NCBI RefSeq assembly: GCF_000721705.1
Contig: NZ_JOJL01000041.1
Span: forward strand, 4,570 to 68,569
DNA length: 64,000 bases
Reading direction: 5' to 3'
DNA from: Actinoplanes subtropicus
GTDB taxonomy: Bacteria; Actinomycetota; Actinomycetes; Mycobacteriales; Micromonosporaceae
Under the pieces are notes generated by a model that had not been told where the DNA came from, made no database searches, and saw only the letters and a list, made by a program, of their open reading frames with translations. Made by a program: the position numbers and the translations under genes. Position 1 is the first letter of the stretch. Each line of letters starts with the position of its first letter. Positions 42,931 through 50,686 of this stretch are shown in pieces.

Positions 42931-42948
42931 GTTAAGAATATTCTTAAC
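42931..42948. promoter_or_regulatory. Palindromic operator of the toxin-antitoxin operon
   Basis: GTTAAGAATATTCTTAAC is a perfect 18-bp palindrome 14 bases upstream of the toxin start. It is the most AT-rich segment of the region. Type II toxin-antitoxin operons are normally repressed by the antitoxin at such sites. Confidence 0.8.
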
Positions 42949-43134
42949 CCCGAGCTTCGTCGAGGCCTACCCTGGGCGCGAAAAATCGGTGGACTGGGGG
43001 TGGGGCGGGCGTAGGGTTGAGGGCCGCTTGACGGCCGTGGTGAGCATGCACCGCAGCGGACGTCCTCCGCGCCGCAGGCCGGTGGTCGGTCTCGGGTACG
43101 CGAGCAGCCCGCAAGCCAGTCCTGAGGATGGACC

Positions 43135-45147
43135 GTGTCGACGTTTGACCTGGACACCGAACTATCCGCCGAGCGCCGTCATCTCGCCGAGTCGCGGGCC
43201 GCGCTGGCCCGGATGCGTGGGCGCGCCGAGGCGCTCTTCTCCGCCGGCGCCGAGGTGGCGGGGGATCCGTACGGCGCCGAGGCGCTCGGCCGTACGCTCT
43301 CCCGCCGGGTCGCCGAGCTCGCCGATGACCCCACGACGCCGCTGTTCTTCGGGCGGCTCGACATCGAGGAGGAGAACTACTACGTCGGGCGCCGGCACGT
43401 CACCGACGATGCGGGCGAGCCGATGGTGCTCGACTGGCGGGCGCCGCTCTCCCGCTCGTTCTACCGGGCCAGCGTGCGCGACCCGCAGGGCGTCGCGACC
43501 CGGCGCCGGTTCGGGTTCGTCAAGGGGGAGCTGACCAGCTTCGAGGACGAACACCTGGACCGCGGCGAGGAACTGGGCACCAGCAGCCGCATCCTGACCG
43601 CCGAGATCGAGCGGCCGCGCGTCGGGCCGATGCGCGACATCGTGGCGACGATCCAGCCCGAGCAGGACGAGCTGGTCCGGGCCGAGCTGGCCGACTCGAT
43701 CTGCGTGCAGGGCGCGCCGGGTACCGGTAAGACGGCTGTCGGCCTGCACCGGGCCGCCTACCTGCTCTATCTGCACCGGGAACGGCTGCGCCGCTCGGGG
43801 GTGCTGATCGTCGGGCCGAACACGGCGTTCCTCTCGTACATCTCGGCGGTCCTGCCCGCCCTCGGCGAGATCGAGGTGCAGCAGGCCACGGTGGACGCCC
43901 TGATCGCGCGGCAGCCGGTGCGCGCGGTCGACACCGAGGCGGCGACGCTGGTCAAGCACGACGTACGGATGGCCGAGGTGCTGCGCAGGGTGCTCTGGTC
44001 GCGGCTGGCCAAGCCGACCGAGCCGATCATGGTGTCGGACGGCTCGTACCGCTGGCGGATCGACCCGGAGCCGCTGCGCCGGATCGTCGACGAGGCCCGC
44101 CGGGAGGGGCTGCCCTATGCGGTGGGACGGGAACGGGTGCGGGCCCGGGTGGTCGGGCTGCTGCAGCGGCAGTCGGAGTACCGGACCGGGAACTCGCCGA
44201 GCGAGACCTGGCTGCGGAAGATGAGCAAGATCGCGCCGGTGACGGAATTCCTGGAGCACGCCTGGCCCGCCGTCACCCCCGAGGCACTGGTCGTAGAAAT
44301 CCTGGTAAATCCGGAAAGCTCGGGTGAGCTGCTGAGCCCCGGCGAGCAGGACGCCATCCGCTGGACCAAGCCGCCCAAAACGGTCAAATCCGCGAAGTTC
44401 TCCACCGCCGACCTCCTGCTGATCGATGAGGCGGCCGGGCTGATGGAACGGGAGAGCAGCTTCGGGCACGTGGTGGTCGACGAAGCCCAGGACCTCTCCC
44501 CCATGCAGGCCCGGGCGATCGCCCGCCGCAGCGAGCACGGCTCGATCACCCTGCTCGGCGACCTGGCCCAGGGCACCGCTCCCTGGGCCGCCGCCGAGTG
44601 GCGTGACACCCTCGGCCACCTGGGCAAACCGGAGGCGAAGGTGGTCCCGCTGACCGTCGGCTTCCGGGTCCCGGCCGCCGTGGTCGCGCTGGCCAACCGC
44701 CTCCTCCCGGCCCTGGCCGTGAACGTCCCCGAGGCCGTCTCGCTGCGCCGCGACGGCGACCTGTCGATCATCCCGGTCGCCGACGCCGCCCAGCTGGACG
44801 CCGAGACCCTGGTCGAGGTCACCGCCGCGCTGGAGCACGAGGGCTCGGTCGCGGTGATCGCCGCCGACGCCGCGGTCGACCGCCTGCGCGCGCACCTCGC
44901 CGCCGCCGGCATCGAGAACGCGACCCCCGACGACGTCGACTCGGAAGCACGGGTCACCGTCGTGCCGGCCACGGTCGCGAAGGGCCTCGAGTACGACCAT
45001 GTGATCGTCCACGAGCCGGCCGACATCGTCGACGCCGAGAGCCGTGGGCTGAACCGGCTCTACGTGGTGCTCACTCGTGCGGTTTCGCGCTTGTCGGTCG
45101 TACACGCGAAAGGTCTTCCGGAGGCCCTCACTCCGGCAGCGGCTTGA
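43135..45147 (+). CDS. HelD-family RNA polymerase recycling ATPase
   Basis: The 670-residue superfamily 1 helicase-like protein lacks a large accessory nuclease. Its N-terminus (about 1-110) is a coiled-coil arm followed by a DIEEENYYVGRRHVTDDAGEPMVLDWRAP segment typical of HelD. Walker A is GAPGTGKT (193-200), Walker B is VVVDEAQDLSPMQ, and the C-terminal motor part ends GLEYDHVIVHEPADIV...RLYVVLTRAVSRL. HelD proteins remove stalled RNA polymerase from DNA; an actinomycete subgroup (HelR) protects it from rifamycins. The GTG start follows GAGGATGG. Its 3' end overlaps the convergent GNAT gene by 20 bases. Confidence 0.87.
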   Translation: MSTFDLDTELSAERRHLAESRAALARMRGRAEALFSAGAEVAGDPYGAEALGRTLSRRVAELADDPTTPLFFGRLDIEEENYYVGRRHVTDDAGEPMVLDWRAPLSRSFYRASVRDPQGVATRRRFGFVKGELTSFEDEHLDRGEELGTSSRILTAEIERPRVGPMRDIVATIQPEQDELVRAELADSICVQGAPGTGKTAVGLHRAAYLLYLHRERLRRSGVLIVGPNTAFLSYISAVLPALGEIEVQQATVDALIARQPVRAVDTEAATLVKHDVRMAEVLRRVLWSRLAKPTEPIMVSDGSYRWRIDPEPLRRIVDEARREGLPYAVGRERVRARVVGLLQRQSEYRTGNSPSETWLRKMSKIAPVTEFLEHAWPAVTPEALVVEILVNPESSGELLSPGEQDAIRWTKPPKTVKSAKFSTADLLLIDEAAGLMERESSFGHVVVDEAQDLSPMQARAIARRSEHGSITLLGDLAQGTAPWAAAEWRDTLGHLGKPEAKVVPLTVGFRVPAAVVALANRLLPALAVNVPEAVSLRRDGDLSIIPVADAAQLDAETLVEVTAALEHEGSVAVIAADAAVDRLRAHLAAAGIENATPDDVDSEARVTVVPATVAKGLEYDHVIVHEPADIVDAESRGLNRLYVVLTRAVSRLSVVHAKGLPEALTPAAA

Positions 45148-45544
45148 CCCACCGGGACCATTCCGCCTGGCGGCGATAGCCGGCGGCGGACCACGCGGCG
45201 TGCGCGTCGGCGTTGTCGTCGAGCACCATCGCGTCGGCGCGGCTGCCGCCGAGGACCCGGAACCGCTCCTCGGCGGCCGCGATCAGCCGCCGGCCGATCC
45301 CCTGCCGCCGGCGGTGCGGCGCGACCGCGAGTCGATAGAGGTGGCACCGCCAGCCGTCCCAGCCGGCGATGACCGTCCCGACGATCTCGTCGACATCCAC
45401 CGCGACCAGCAACGCGTCGGGGTCGCGCAGGTGCAGCGCGGCCAGGGCGGCATGGCGGTCGGCGGGCCGGTTGTCGTTCTCGGCGGCGATCTGCCAGAAG
45501 GCGAGGACCTCGTCGAGCTCGTCGGTGAGGGCGGGCCGGATCAT
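45128..45544 (-). CDS. GNAT family N-acetyltransferase
   Basis: The 138-residue protein has the GNAT core: the acetyl-CoA-binding motif A, VAPHRRRQGIGRRLIAAAEE (about residues 75-94, R-x-x-G-x-G/A pattern), and the later motif B containing NADAHAAWSAAGYRRQAEWSRWVK. It transfers an acetyl group from acetyl-CoA to an amine; the acceptor is unknown. The ATG follows GGGGAG. It is divergent from the membrane-protein operon over a 66-base spacer that contains an inverted repeat. Confidence 0.85.
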   Translation of the reverse strand: MIRPALTDELDEVLAFWQIAAENDNRPADRHAALAALHLRDPDALLVAVDVDEIVGTVIAGWDGWRCHLYRLAVAPHRRRQGIGRRLIAAAEERFRVLGGSRADAMVLDDNADAHAAWSAAGYRRQAEWSRWVKPLPE

Positions 45545-45562
45545 CACTCCCCGAGAGTAGTC

Positions 45563-45604
45563 AACTTTATGGCACAAACCTCTTTGACTTTGTGTCGTAA
45601 AGTT
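45563..45604. promoter_or_regulatory. Inverted repeat in a divergent promoter region
   Basis: AACTTTATGGCACAAA (45563-45578) and TTTGTGTCGTAAAGTT (45589-45604) are arms of an inverted repeat with 14 of 16 bases matching and a 10-base spacer. It lies between the GNAT gene and the membrane-protein operon, seven bases before the operon's first ATG, and is a likely operator for the HTH protein encoded in that operon. Confidence 0.7.
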
Positions 45605-45610
45605 CTTTGC

Positions 45611-46243
45611 ATGGAACCCATCGATGACGACGAGCCGCTCGACAGCCCGGCCGACTCGCTCGCGCTGATCGCCCGGGAGCGCGCCAACCTCGTGCGCGAC
45701 ATCGCTCCCGACCCGCGCTGGATGTACTGGCCCTGGGGCTTCGCCTGGCTGTTCGGCTTCGGCCTGCTGTTCCTGCGCTTCGGCCCGGATGGCCGGGTCT
45801 TCGTCGACCTGCCGGCGTGGCTGCCGCTGACCGTGCTGGCGCTGCTGCTGATCACGGCCGGCGTGATCACCGGCGTGGTCGGCGCCCGCTCGGCCCTGCA
45901 GACCCGCGGCCCGTCCTCCCGGCAGGGCCTGATGTACGGCCTGACCTGGTCGATCGCCTTCTTCGGCCTGTCCACGCTGTTCGCCCAGTTCGGCGACCTG
46001 CTGCCGGACGAGAAGGCCGCCCTGCTCTGGGCCGGCGGCATGGTGGCGCTGGCCGGCGCGCTGCACATGGCCGGCGGCGCGATCTGGAACGATCGTCAGC
46101 TCTTCATCCTCGGCGCCTGGACCAGCCTGACCAACGTGGCCGGCATCTTCGCCGGCCCCGGCTGGCACTCGCTGATCGTGGCGACCGCAGGTGGCGGCGG
46201 CATGCTGCTCTTCGGGCTCGTAGGCCGCCCGAGGTCTCGATGA
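45611..46243 (+). CDS. Membrane protein of an HTH-ABC operon
   Basis: The 210-residue product has an acidic cytoplasmic N-terminus (MEPIDDDEPLDSPADSLALI) and six predicted helices (such as WPWGFAWLFGFGLLFLRF and LPLTVLALLLITAGVITGVVG). No precise family was recognised. It is first in a tightly coupled operon: its stop overlaps the regulator start (ATGA), which in turn overlaps the ABC ATPase gene. It may sense or accompany the exported substrate. This layout, a membrane protein with a winged-helix regulator and ABC-2-type exporter, recurs in actinomycetes. Confidence 0.75.
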   Translation: MEPIDDDEPLDSPADSLALIARERANLVRDIAPDPRWMYWPWGFAWLFGFGLLFLRFGPDGRVFVDLPAWLPLTVLALLLITAGVITGVVGARSALQTRGPSSRQGLMYGLTWSIAFFGLSTLFAQFGDLLPDEKAALLWAGGMVALAGALHMAGGAIWNDRQLFILGAWTSLTNVAGIFAGPGWHSLIVATAGGGGMLLFGLVGRPRSR

Positions 46244-46563
46244 CTGACGGCACCGAGCTGGATCCGGTGATCCACGCGCAGGCCCGGCTGCGGGTGGTCT
46301 CCGCCCTCTCGGTCCTGCGCGAGGAGGACCGGGTCACCTTCCCCCGGCTGCAGGACTCGCTGCGGATGACGGCCGGCAACCTGTCGGTCCACCTGCGCAA
46401 GCTCGAGGACGCCGGATACGTCGAGGTCACCAAGACCCATCAGGGCCGGACGCCGGCCACCTTCGTCCGGCTCACCCGCCGCGGCAGGCTCGCCTTCGAG
46501 GAGTACCAGGAGGCGTTGCGGGCTCTTCTGAATCCCTCTTCGTCGCTGGAGGAGACGTCATGA
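46240..46563 (+). CDS. Winged-helix transcriptional regulator (HTH_34-like)
   Basis: The 107-residue protein is a compact winged helix: RLRVVSALSVLREEDRVTFPRLQDSLRMTAGNLSVHLRKLEDAGYVEVTKTHQGRTPATFVRLTRRGRLAFEEY is of the PF13601 type, related to MarR/ArsR DNA-binding domains and lacking an effector domain. It probably regulates its own operon through the inverted repeat at 45563-45604. Its ATG overlaps the upstream stop and its own stop overlaps the ABC ATPase start. Confidence 0.85.
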   Translation: MTDGTELDPVIHAQARLRVVSALSVLREEDRVTFPRLQDSLRMTAGNLSVHLRKLEDAGYVEVTKTHQGRTPATFVRLTRRGRLAFEEYQEALRALLNPSSSLEETS

Positions 46564-47456
46564 TGCTCGCCCGCGCCATTGAGGTCAGCCGCCGTTACGG
46601 CGACACCCTCGCGCTCGACAATGTCTCGCTCGACATCGCGCCCGGCGAGCTCGTCGGCCTGCTCGGGCCGAACGGCGCCGGCAAGAGCACGCTGCTCAGC
46701 CTGCTCACCGGCGTCCGGTCGGTCACCTCGGGGCGGGTCGAGCTGCTCGGCGGCGACCCGCGCCGGCCGGTCAGCCGGCAGTGCCTCGGGGTCACTCCGC
46801 AGGAAACCGGCCTGCCCGCCTCGCTGCGCGTCGGCGAGGTCGTCGATTTCGTCCGGCGGCACTATCCCGACCCGCTGCCGCGCGACGAGGTGCTGGCGCA
46901 GTTCGGCCTGACCGATCTCGTACGCCGGCAGACCGGTGGCCTGTCCGGCGGCGAGAAGCGGCGGGTCGCCGTGGCGCTGGCGTTCGCCGGCCGGCCGCGG
47001 ATCGTCTTCCTCGACGAGCCGACCACCGGGCTCGACGTCGAGGCCCGCCGGTCGCTGTGGGACGGCATCCGGCACTTCCAGGGTGGGGGCGGGACGGTCG
47101 TGCTGACCAGCCACTACCTGGAGGAGGTGGAGGCGCTGGCCCGGCGGGTCGTGGTCATCGGTGGTGGCCGGGTGCTCGCCGACGACACCGTCGAGGCGGT
47201 GCGCGGCCTGGTCGCGGTGCGCCGGGTCAGCCTGACCTCACCCGTACCGCCGCCGGTTTTGCCTGGTGTGAGCGCAACCGACCGGGAGGGTGACCGCTGG
47301 CACCTGCTCACGCCCGACTCGGATCGGCTGGTCCGCGACCTGGTCGCGGCCGACGTGCCCTTCACCGACCTGGAGGTACGCCCGACGTCGCTGGAAGAGG
47401 CCTTCCTGACCCTGACCGAGCGCAACACGGAGGAATCATGGCTGCTCTCGTCCTGA
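46560..47456 (+). CDS. ABC transporter ATP-binding protein
   Basis: The 298-residue ATPase has Walker A GPNGAGKST (about 38-46), the signature LSGGEKRR (about 129-136), Walker B IVFLDEPTTGLD (about 148-159) and the H-loop LTSHYLEE. A C-terminal domain of about 85 residues follows, as in ABC-2 exporters of drugs or lipids. ATG at 46560 overlaps the regulator stop. It overlaps the permease gene by 19 bases, so the two form one exporter. Confidence 0.93.
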   Translation: MMLARAIEVSRRYGDTLALDNVSLDIAPGELVGLLGPNGAGKSTLLSLLTGVRSVTSGRVELLGGDPRRPVSRQCLGVTPQETGLPASLRVGEVVDFVRRHYPDPLPRDEVLAQFGLTDLVRRQTGGLSGGEKRRVAVALAFAGRPRIVFLDEPTTGLDVEARRSLWDGIRHFQGGGGTVVLTSHYLEEVEALARRVVVIGGGRVLADDTVEAVRGLVAVRRVSLTSPVPPPVLPGVSATDREGDRWHLLTPDSDRLVRDLVAADVPFTDLEVRPTSLEEAFLTLTERNTEESWLLSS

Positions 47457-48178
47457 CCCACGCCCGCTTCCAGCTGATCGAGACCGCGCGCACGCCGATC
47501 GCGGTGATCGGCAGCGCGTTCTGGCCGGCCGCCTCGATGCTCGCCTTCGTGGTGCCGTTCGTCGGCGACGACCCGGTCGCCGCCACCTACGCCACCGCGT
47601 CGATGGTGACGTTCGCCGTGATGAGCACCAACCTTTTCTCGTACGGCGTGGGCGTCGCCGACGATCGGGTGCAGCCCTGGGAGCCCTATGTGCGAACGCT
47701 CCCCGCCGGGGCGCTCCCGCGTTTCGCCGGGCGGCTGCTCTCCGGTCTGGCGCTGATGGCGTTCTCCCTGCTCCCGGTCGTGGTGATCGCCGCGACGCTG
47801 ACCAGGGCGTCGGTGTCGCCGGCCGAGTTCCTGCTGGCGGCGGGCGCGACCGCGGTGATCGCGGTGCCGTTCATCCTGATGGGGCTGGCGATCGGCTACT
47901 CGATGCCGCCGAAGGCCGCGGTCGTCGTCGCGCAGGTGCTGTTCTTCCCGCTCGCGTTCGGCGGCGGGCTGATGACCGCGCCGGGCAGCGCCCCGGGATT
48001 CGTCGAAAACCTTGCACCTTACCTCCCGACCGGCGCCTCGGTGCGGCTGATGTGGGCCGCCGTCGGCAACTATCCGTTACGTCCGGGGTCGGTGTTGTCG
48101 TTGATCGCCTGGATTGTCACGCTCGCCGCGGTGGCGCTATGGGCCTATCGACGGGACGAGGGTCGCCGGTTCAGCTAG
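47438..48178 (+). CDS. ABC-2 type transporter permease
   Basis: The 246-residue permease has six hydrophobic helices, starting with a short cytoplasmic helix (ALVLTHARFQLIETART) and typical of ABC-2 permeases such as DrrB. VFFPLAFGGGLM-like and P-x-x-LPTGASVRLMWAA segments are in the second half. It pairs with the ATP-binding protein encoded just upstream. The exported compound is unknown. The operon appears to end here. Confidence 0.88.
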   Translation: MAALVLTHARFQLIETARTPIAVIGSAFWPAASMLAFVVPFVGDDPVAATYATASMVTFAVMSTNLFSYGVGVADDRVQPWEPYVRTLPAGALPRFAGRLLSGLALMAFSLLPVVVIAATLTRASVSPAEFLLAAGATAVIAVPFILMGLAIGYSMPPKAAVVVAQVLFFPLAFGGGLMTAPGSAPGFVENLAPYLPTGASVRLMWAAVGNYPLRPGSVLSLIAWIVTLAAVALWAYRRDEGRRFS

Positions 48179-48228
48179 AACATCGACACTTAACCCCAAC
48201 CAAAGACACGCAGTGCGACGATGCCGAC

Positions 48229-48978
48229 ATGACCGCATCGACGCCCGGCTTTCCTACCTGGGTGGACTTGGGAACGGCCGATCTCGAGGATGCGCGGCGC
48301 TTCTACACAGCGCTGTTCGGCTGGGAGTTCGAGGACGACGGGTCGTACACCACTTTCCTGCTCAACGGGCGGCCGGTGGCCGGTGCCGGGCCGCTCTACG
48401 GCCAGGGGCAGCCGACCGCCTGGAGCACGTACGTCGCGACCGACGACGCGGACGGGGTCGCCGCACGGGTCGCGGCCAACGGGGGCAAGGTGCTGGTGTC
48501 GCCGTTCGACGTGCACGACCAGGGGCGGATGGCGGCGTTCCTCGACCCGGGCGGCGCGCCGTTCAGCGTGTGGCAGGCGGGGCGGGTGCCGGGGGCGGCG
48601 ATCTTCGACGTGCCGGGGGCGCTGACCTGGAACGAGCTGAACACCCGTGACCTGGAGGGGGCGTATGCCTTCTACGGGGCGGTGTTCGGGTGGCAGTTCC
48701 GGCACAGCTCGCTCGGCGAGGTGCCGTACCTGGTGGCCAAGGTGCACGAGACGGCGATCTGCGGGATCCAGCCGATGAGCGCGTCCCAGTGGCCGGCCGA
48801 CGTCTCGCCGCATTGGATGGTGTATTTCGCCGTGCAGGACTGCGATCGGGCGGCCGGGCACGTGGTGGCGCTGGGCGGGCAGGTGCTGTTTCCGCCGGCG
48901 AATCTGCCGATCGGGCGGTACGCGGTGCTTTGCGACCGGCAGGGCGGGATGTTCGCGGTGCTCGCCTCTACTCGGTAG
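48229..48978 (+). CDS. VOC (glyoxalase-fold) family protein with two domains
   Basis: The 249-residue protein contains two tandem VOC domains, about residues 5-120 and 130-248. Each has the W-F/Y-D-L/A-R-x-F-Y-x-x-x-F-G-W pattern (LEDARRFYTALFGWEF and LEGAYAFYGAVFGWQF). Similar proteins in actinomycetes bind small molecules or act as hydroxylases, but the ligand is unknown here. No clear metal-binding triad was verified. It is read alone, downstream of the exporter operon. Confidence 0.85.
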   Translation: MTASTPGFPTWVDLGTADLEDARRFYTALFGWEFEDDGSYTTFLLNGRPVAGAGPLYGQGQPTAWSTYVATDDADGVAARVAANGGKVLVSPFDVHDQGRMAAFLDPGGAPFSVWQAGRVPGAAIFDVPGALTWNELNTRDLEGAYAFYGAVFGWQFRHSSLGEVPYLVAKVHETAICGIQPMSASQWPADVSPHWMVYFAVQDCDRAAGHVVALGGQVLFPPANLPIGRYAVLCDRQGGMFAVLASTR

Positions 48979-49050
48979 AGCTTTGCCCCGAGGGGGCGTG
49001 CCCGCCTCTACCCGGTAAACGCTTTCCTGATATATTGACGACTGTCCATG

Positions 49051-49090
49051 TCGTCTCCCCGCGGCGTTTTGTCGGTTTCCGGGGAGACGA
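49051..49090 (+). promoter_or_regulatory. Hairpin hiding the ribosome site of the esterase gene
   Basis: TCGTCTCCCC (49051-49060) pairs perfectly with GGGGAGACGA (49081-49090) around a 20-base loop. The second arm is the ribosome binding site of the esterase gene. Folding would block translation, so this may be a post-transcriptional switch. Confidence 0.6.
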
Positions 49091-49092
49091 TC

Positions 49093-49914
49093 ATGATTCG
49101 CTGGCTGGCTGCGACCGTGCTTCTGGTTCCGATGCTGGTGGGGGCGTCGGCTTCGTTGGATGCACCGGCCTGCGCCGCGTCGGGATCGGCGACCGCGGTC
49201 GCCGCCGCCGGGCCGACCGTGTGGCTCGCCGGGGACTCGACGATGGCGAATCCGGGCGCCGCCTGCCCGGTCGGGTGGGGCAGCCAGTTCGGGGCGCTCT
49301 TCAAGACCGGGGTGACGGTCAACAATCGGGCCGTCGCCGGGCGCAGCATCCAGACCTGGCTCTACGAGGGCAACGTGACCGGCACCATCGGCTCCAACGG
49401 CGAGTGCGTGCTCAGCTCCACGACGTACTCGACGCGCTGGCAGGAGATGCTGACCGGGATGAAATCCGGCGACTACCTGATCGTGCAGTTCGGCATCAAC
49501 GACGGCGACACCAAGTGCCCGCGGCACGTCGGCACCGCCCGGTACCAGCAGCTGATGACGATGATGGCGCAGGCGGCGCTGGCCCGTGGCGCGCACCCGA
49601 TCCTGCTCACCGCGGTCGCCGCGATCACCTGCTCGGGCAGCACGGCGGTCAAGAACCGGGGCTTCGTCCCGCAGACCGCGGCGGCCGCAGCGGCGACCGG
49701 CTCCCCGGTCATCGACCTGCAGACACTGAGCGTAAACCTGTACAACAGCCGGCACTTCTGCCCGAACAACGGCGATTACACGACCGGTGCGCTGGGCGCG
49801 TTCTTCTGCAACGACCACACCCACTTCGAGACGTACGGGGCGCAGCAGATTGCCGGTCTGGTGGCCGGCGCTCTCCGCAGTCAGAACATCCCGCTGGCCG
49901 CCTATCTCAAGTAA
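49093..49914 (+). CDS. Secreted SGNH-type esterase (rhamnogalacturonan acetylesterase-like)
   Basis: The 273-residue protein has a signal peptide (about 1-28) and the SGNH layout: S49 in GDSTMANP (block I), the G-x-N-D block GIND at 134-137, and D241-x-x-H244 (DHTH) near the C-terminus. This arrangement is shared with rhamnogalacturonan acetylesterase (CE12). It should remove acetyl groups from plant cell-wall pectin. The ATG at 49093 is preceded by GGGGAGAC, which lies in one arm of a hairpin (see separate entry). It is convergent with the B12 ATPase gene, overlapping by 8 bases. Confidence 0.85.
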   Translation: MIRWLAATVLLVPMLVGASASLDAPACAASGSATAVAAAGPTVWLAGDSTMANPGAACPVGWGSQFGALFKTGVTVNNRAVAGRSIQTWLYEGNVTGTIGSNGECVLSSTTYSTRWQEMLTGMKSGDYLIVQFGINDGDTKCPRHVGTARYQQLMTMMAQAALARGAHPILLTAVAAITCSGSTAVKNRGFVPQTAAAAAATGSPVIDLQTLSVNLYNSRHFCPNNGDYTTGALGAFFCNDHTHFETYGAQQIAGLVAGALRSQNIPLAAYLK

Positions 49915-50686
49915 CGCGTACCGGCACTACGAGAGGCCCGTGGTCGCCCTCGATCACACGGACCCGGACCCGGTAGTACTTGGCCAGGTTCGCCTCGGTC
50001 AACACCTCGCGCGGCGGGCCGGCCGCCACCACCCGCCCGCAGGAGAACAGCGCGATCCGGTCGGCGTACTCCCCCGCCGTGGTCAGATCGTGCATGGTCG
50101 CCAGCACGGTCAGCTCCCGCTCGGCCCGCAGCCGGTCGACCAGTTCGAGCACCTCCTGCTGGTGGCCGATGTCGAGCGCGCTGGTCGGCTCGTCGAGCAG
50201 CAGGATGCGCGCGCCCTGAGCGAGCGCCCGGGCCAGGAACACCCGCTGGCGTTCGCCGCCGCTGAGCGTGTCGAGCCGGCGTCCGGCGAACCGGCCGAGA
50301 TCGAGCTCGCCCAGCACCTCGTCGACCGTGGCGAGGTCGACGGCGGACTCCCGGCCCAGCGGCGGGACATAGGGGGTACGCCCGAGCAACACGTAATCGA
50401 AGACCTGCATGGCCGGCGGCACGATCGGCGACTGGCCGACGGTGGCGACGGCCTTGGCCCGTTCCCGCCGGTGCAGCTTGTCGACGGGGACGCCGTTGAG
50501 CTCGATCCGGCCCTCGTACGGCAGCAGGCCGCCGATGGCCCGCAGCGCGGTCGACTTGCCGGCTCCATTCGGCCCGATGATCGTCACCCACTCGCCGGCA
50601 CCGACCTCGAGATCCACACCGTCGACGATGAGCGCCTTCTCGAGTCGCACCCGCAGCCCGGCCACGACGATGGCCTGCTCGGTCAC
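49907..50686 (-). CDS. btuD: Cobalamin ABC transporter ATP-binding protein (BtuD-like)
   Basis: The 259-residue ATPase has Walker A GPNGAGKST (about 38-46), the signature LSGGERQR, Walker B ILLLDEPTSALD and the switch histidine in TMHDL. It matches the iron-siderophore/B12 importer ATPase group. It is the third gene after the binding protein and permease in a unit that begins with a cobalamin riboswitch. The GTG start overlaps the permease stop. It is best called vitamin B12 uptake because of the riboswitch; the ATPase alone would not separate B12 from siderophores. Confidence 0.85.
   Translation of the reverse strand: MTEQAIVVAGLRVRLEKALIVDGVDLEVGAGEWVTIIGPNGAGKSTALRAIGGLLPYEGRIELNGVPVDKLHRRERAKAVATVGQSPIVPPAMQVFDYVLLGRTPYVPPLGRESAVDLATVDEVLGELDLGRFAGRRLDTLSGGERQRVFLARALAQGARILLLDEPTSALDIGHQQEVLELVDRLRAERELTVLATMHDLTTAGEYADRIALFSCGRVVAAGPPREVLTEANLAKYYRVRVRVIEGDHGPLVVPVRVT

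Noticed and set aside
42949..43134. Rifamycin-associated element upstream of the HelD gene
   Set aside because: Only GGCTTGCGG (minus strand near 43103-43111) matches; the rest of the 19-bp element and its inverted half are missing.
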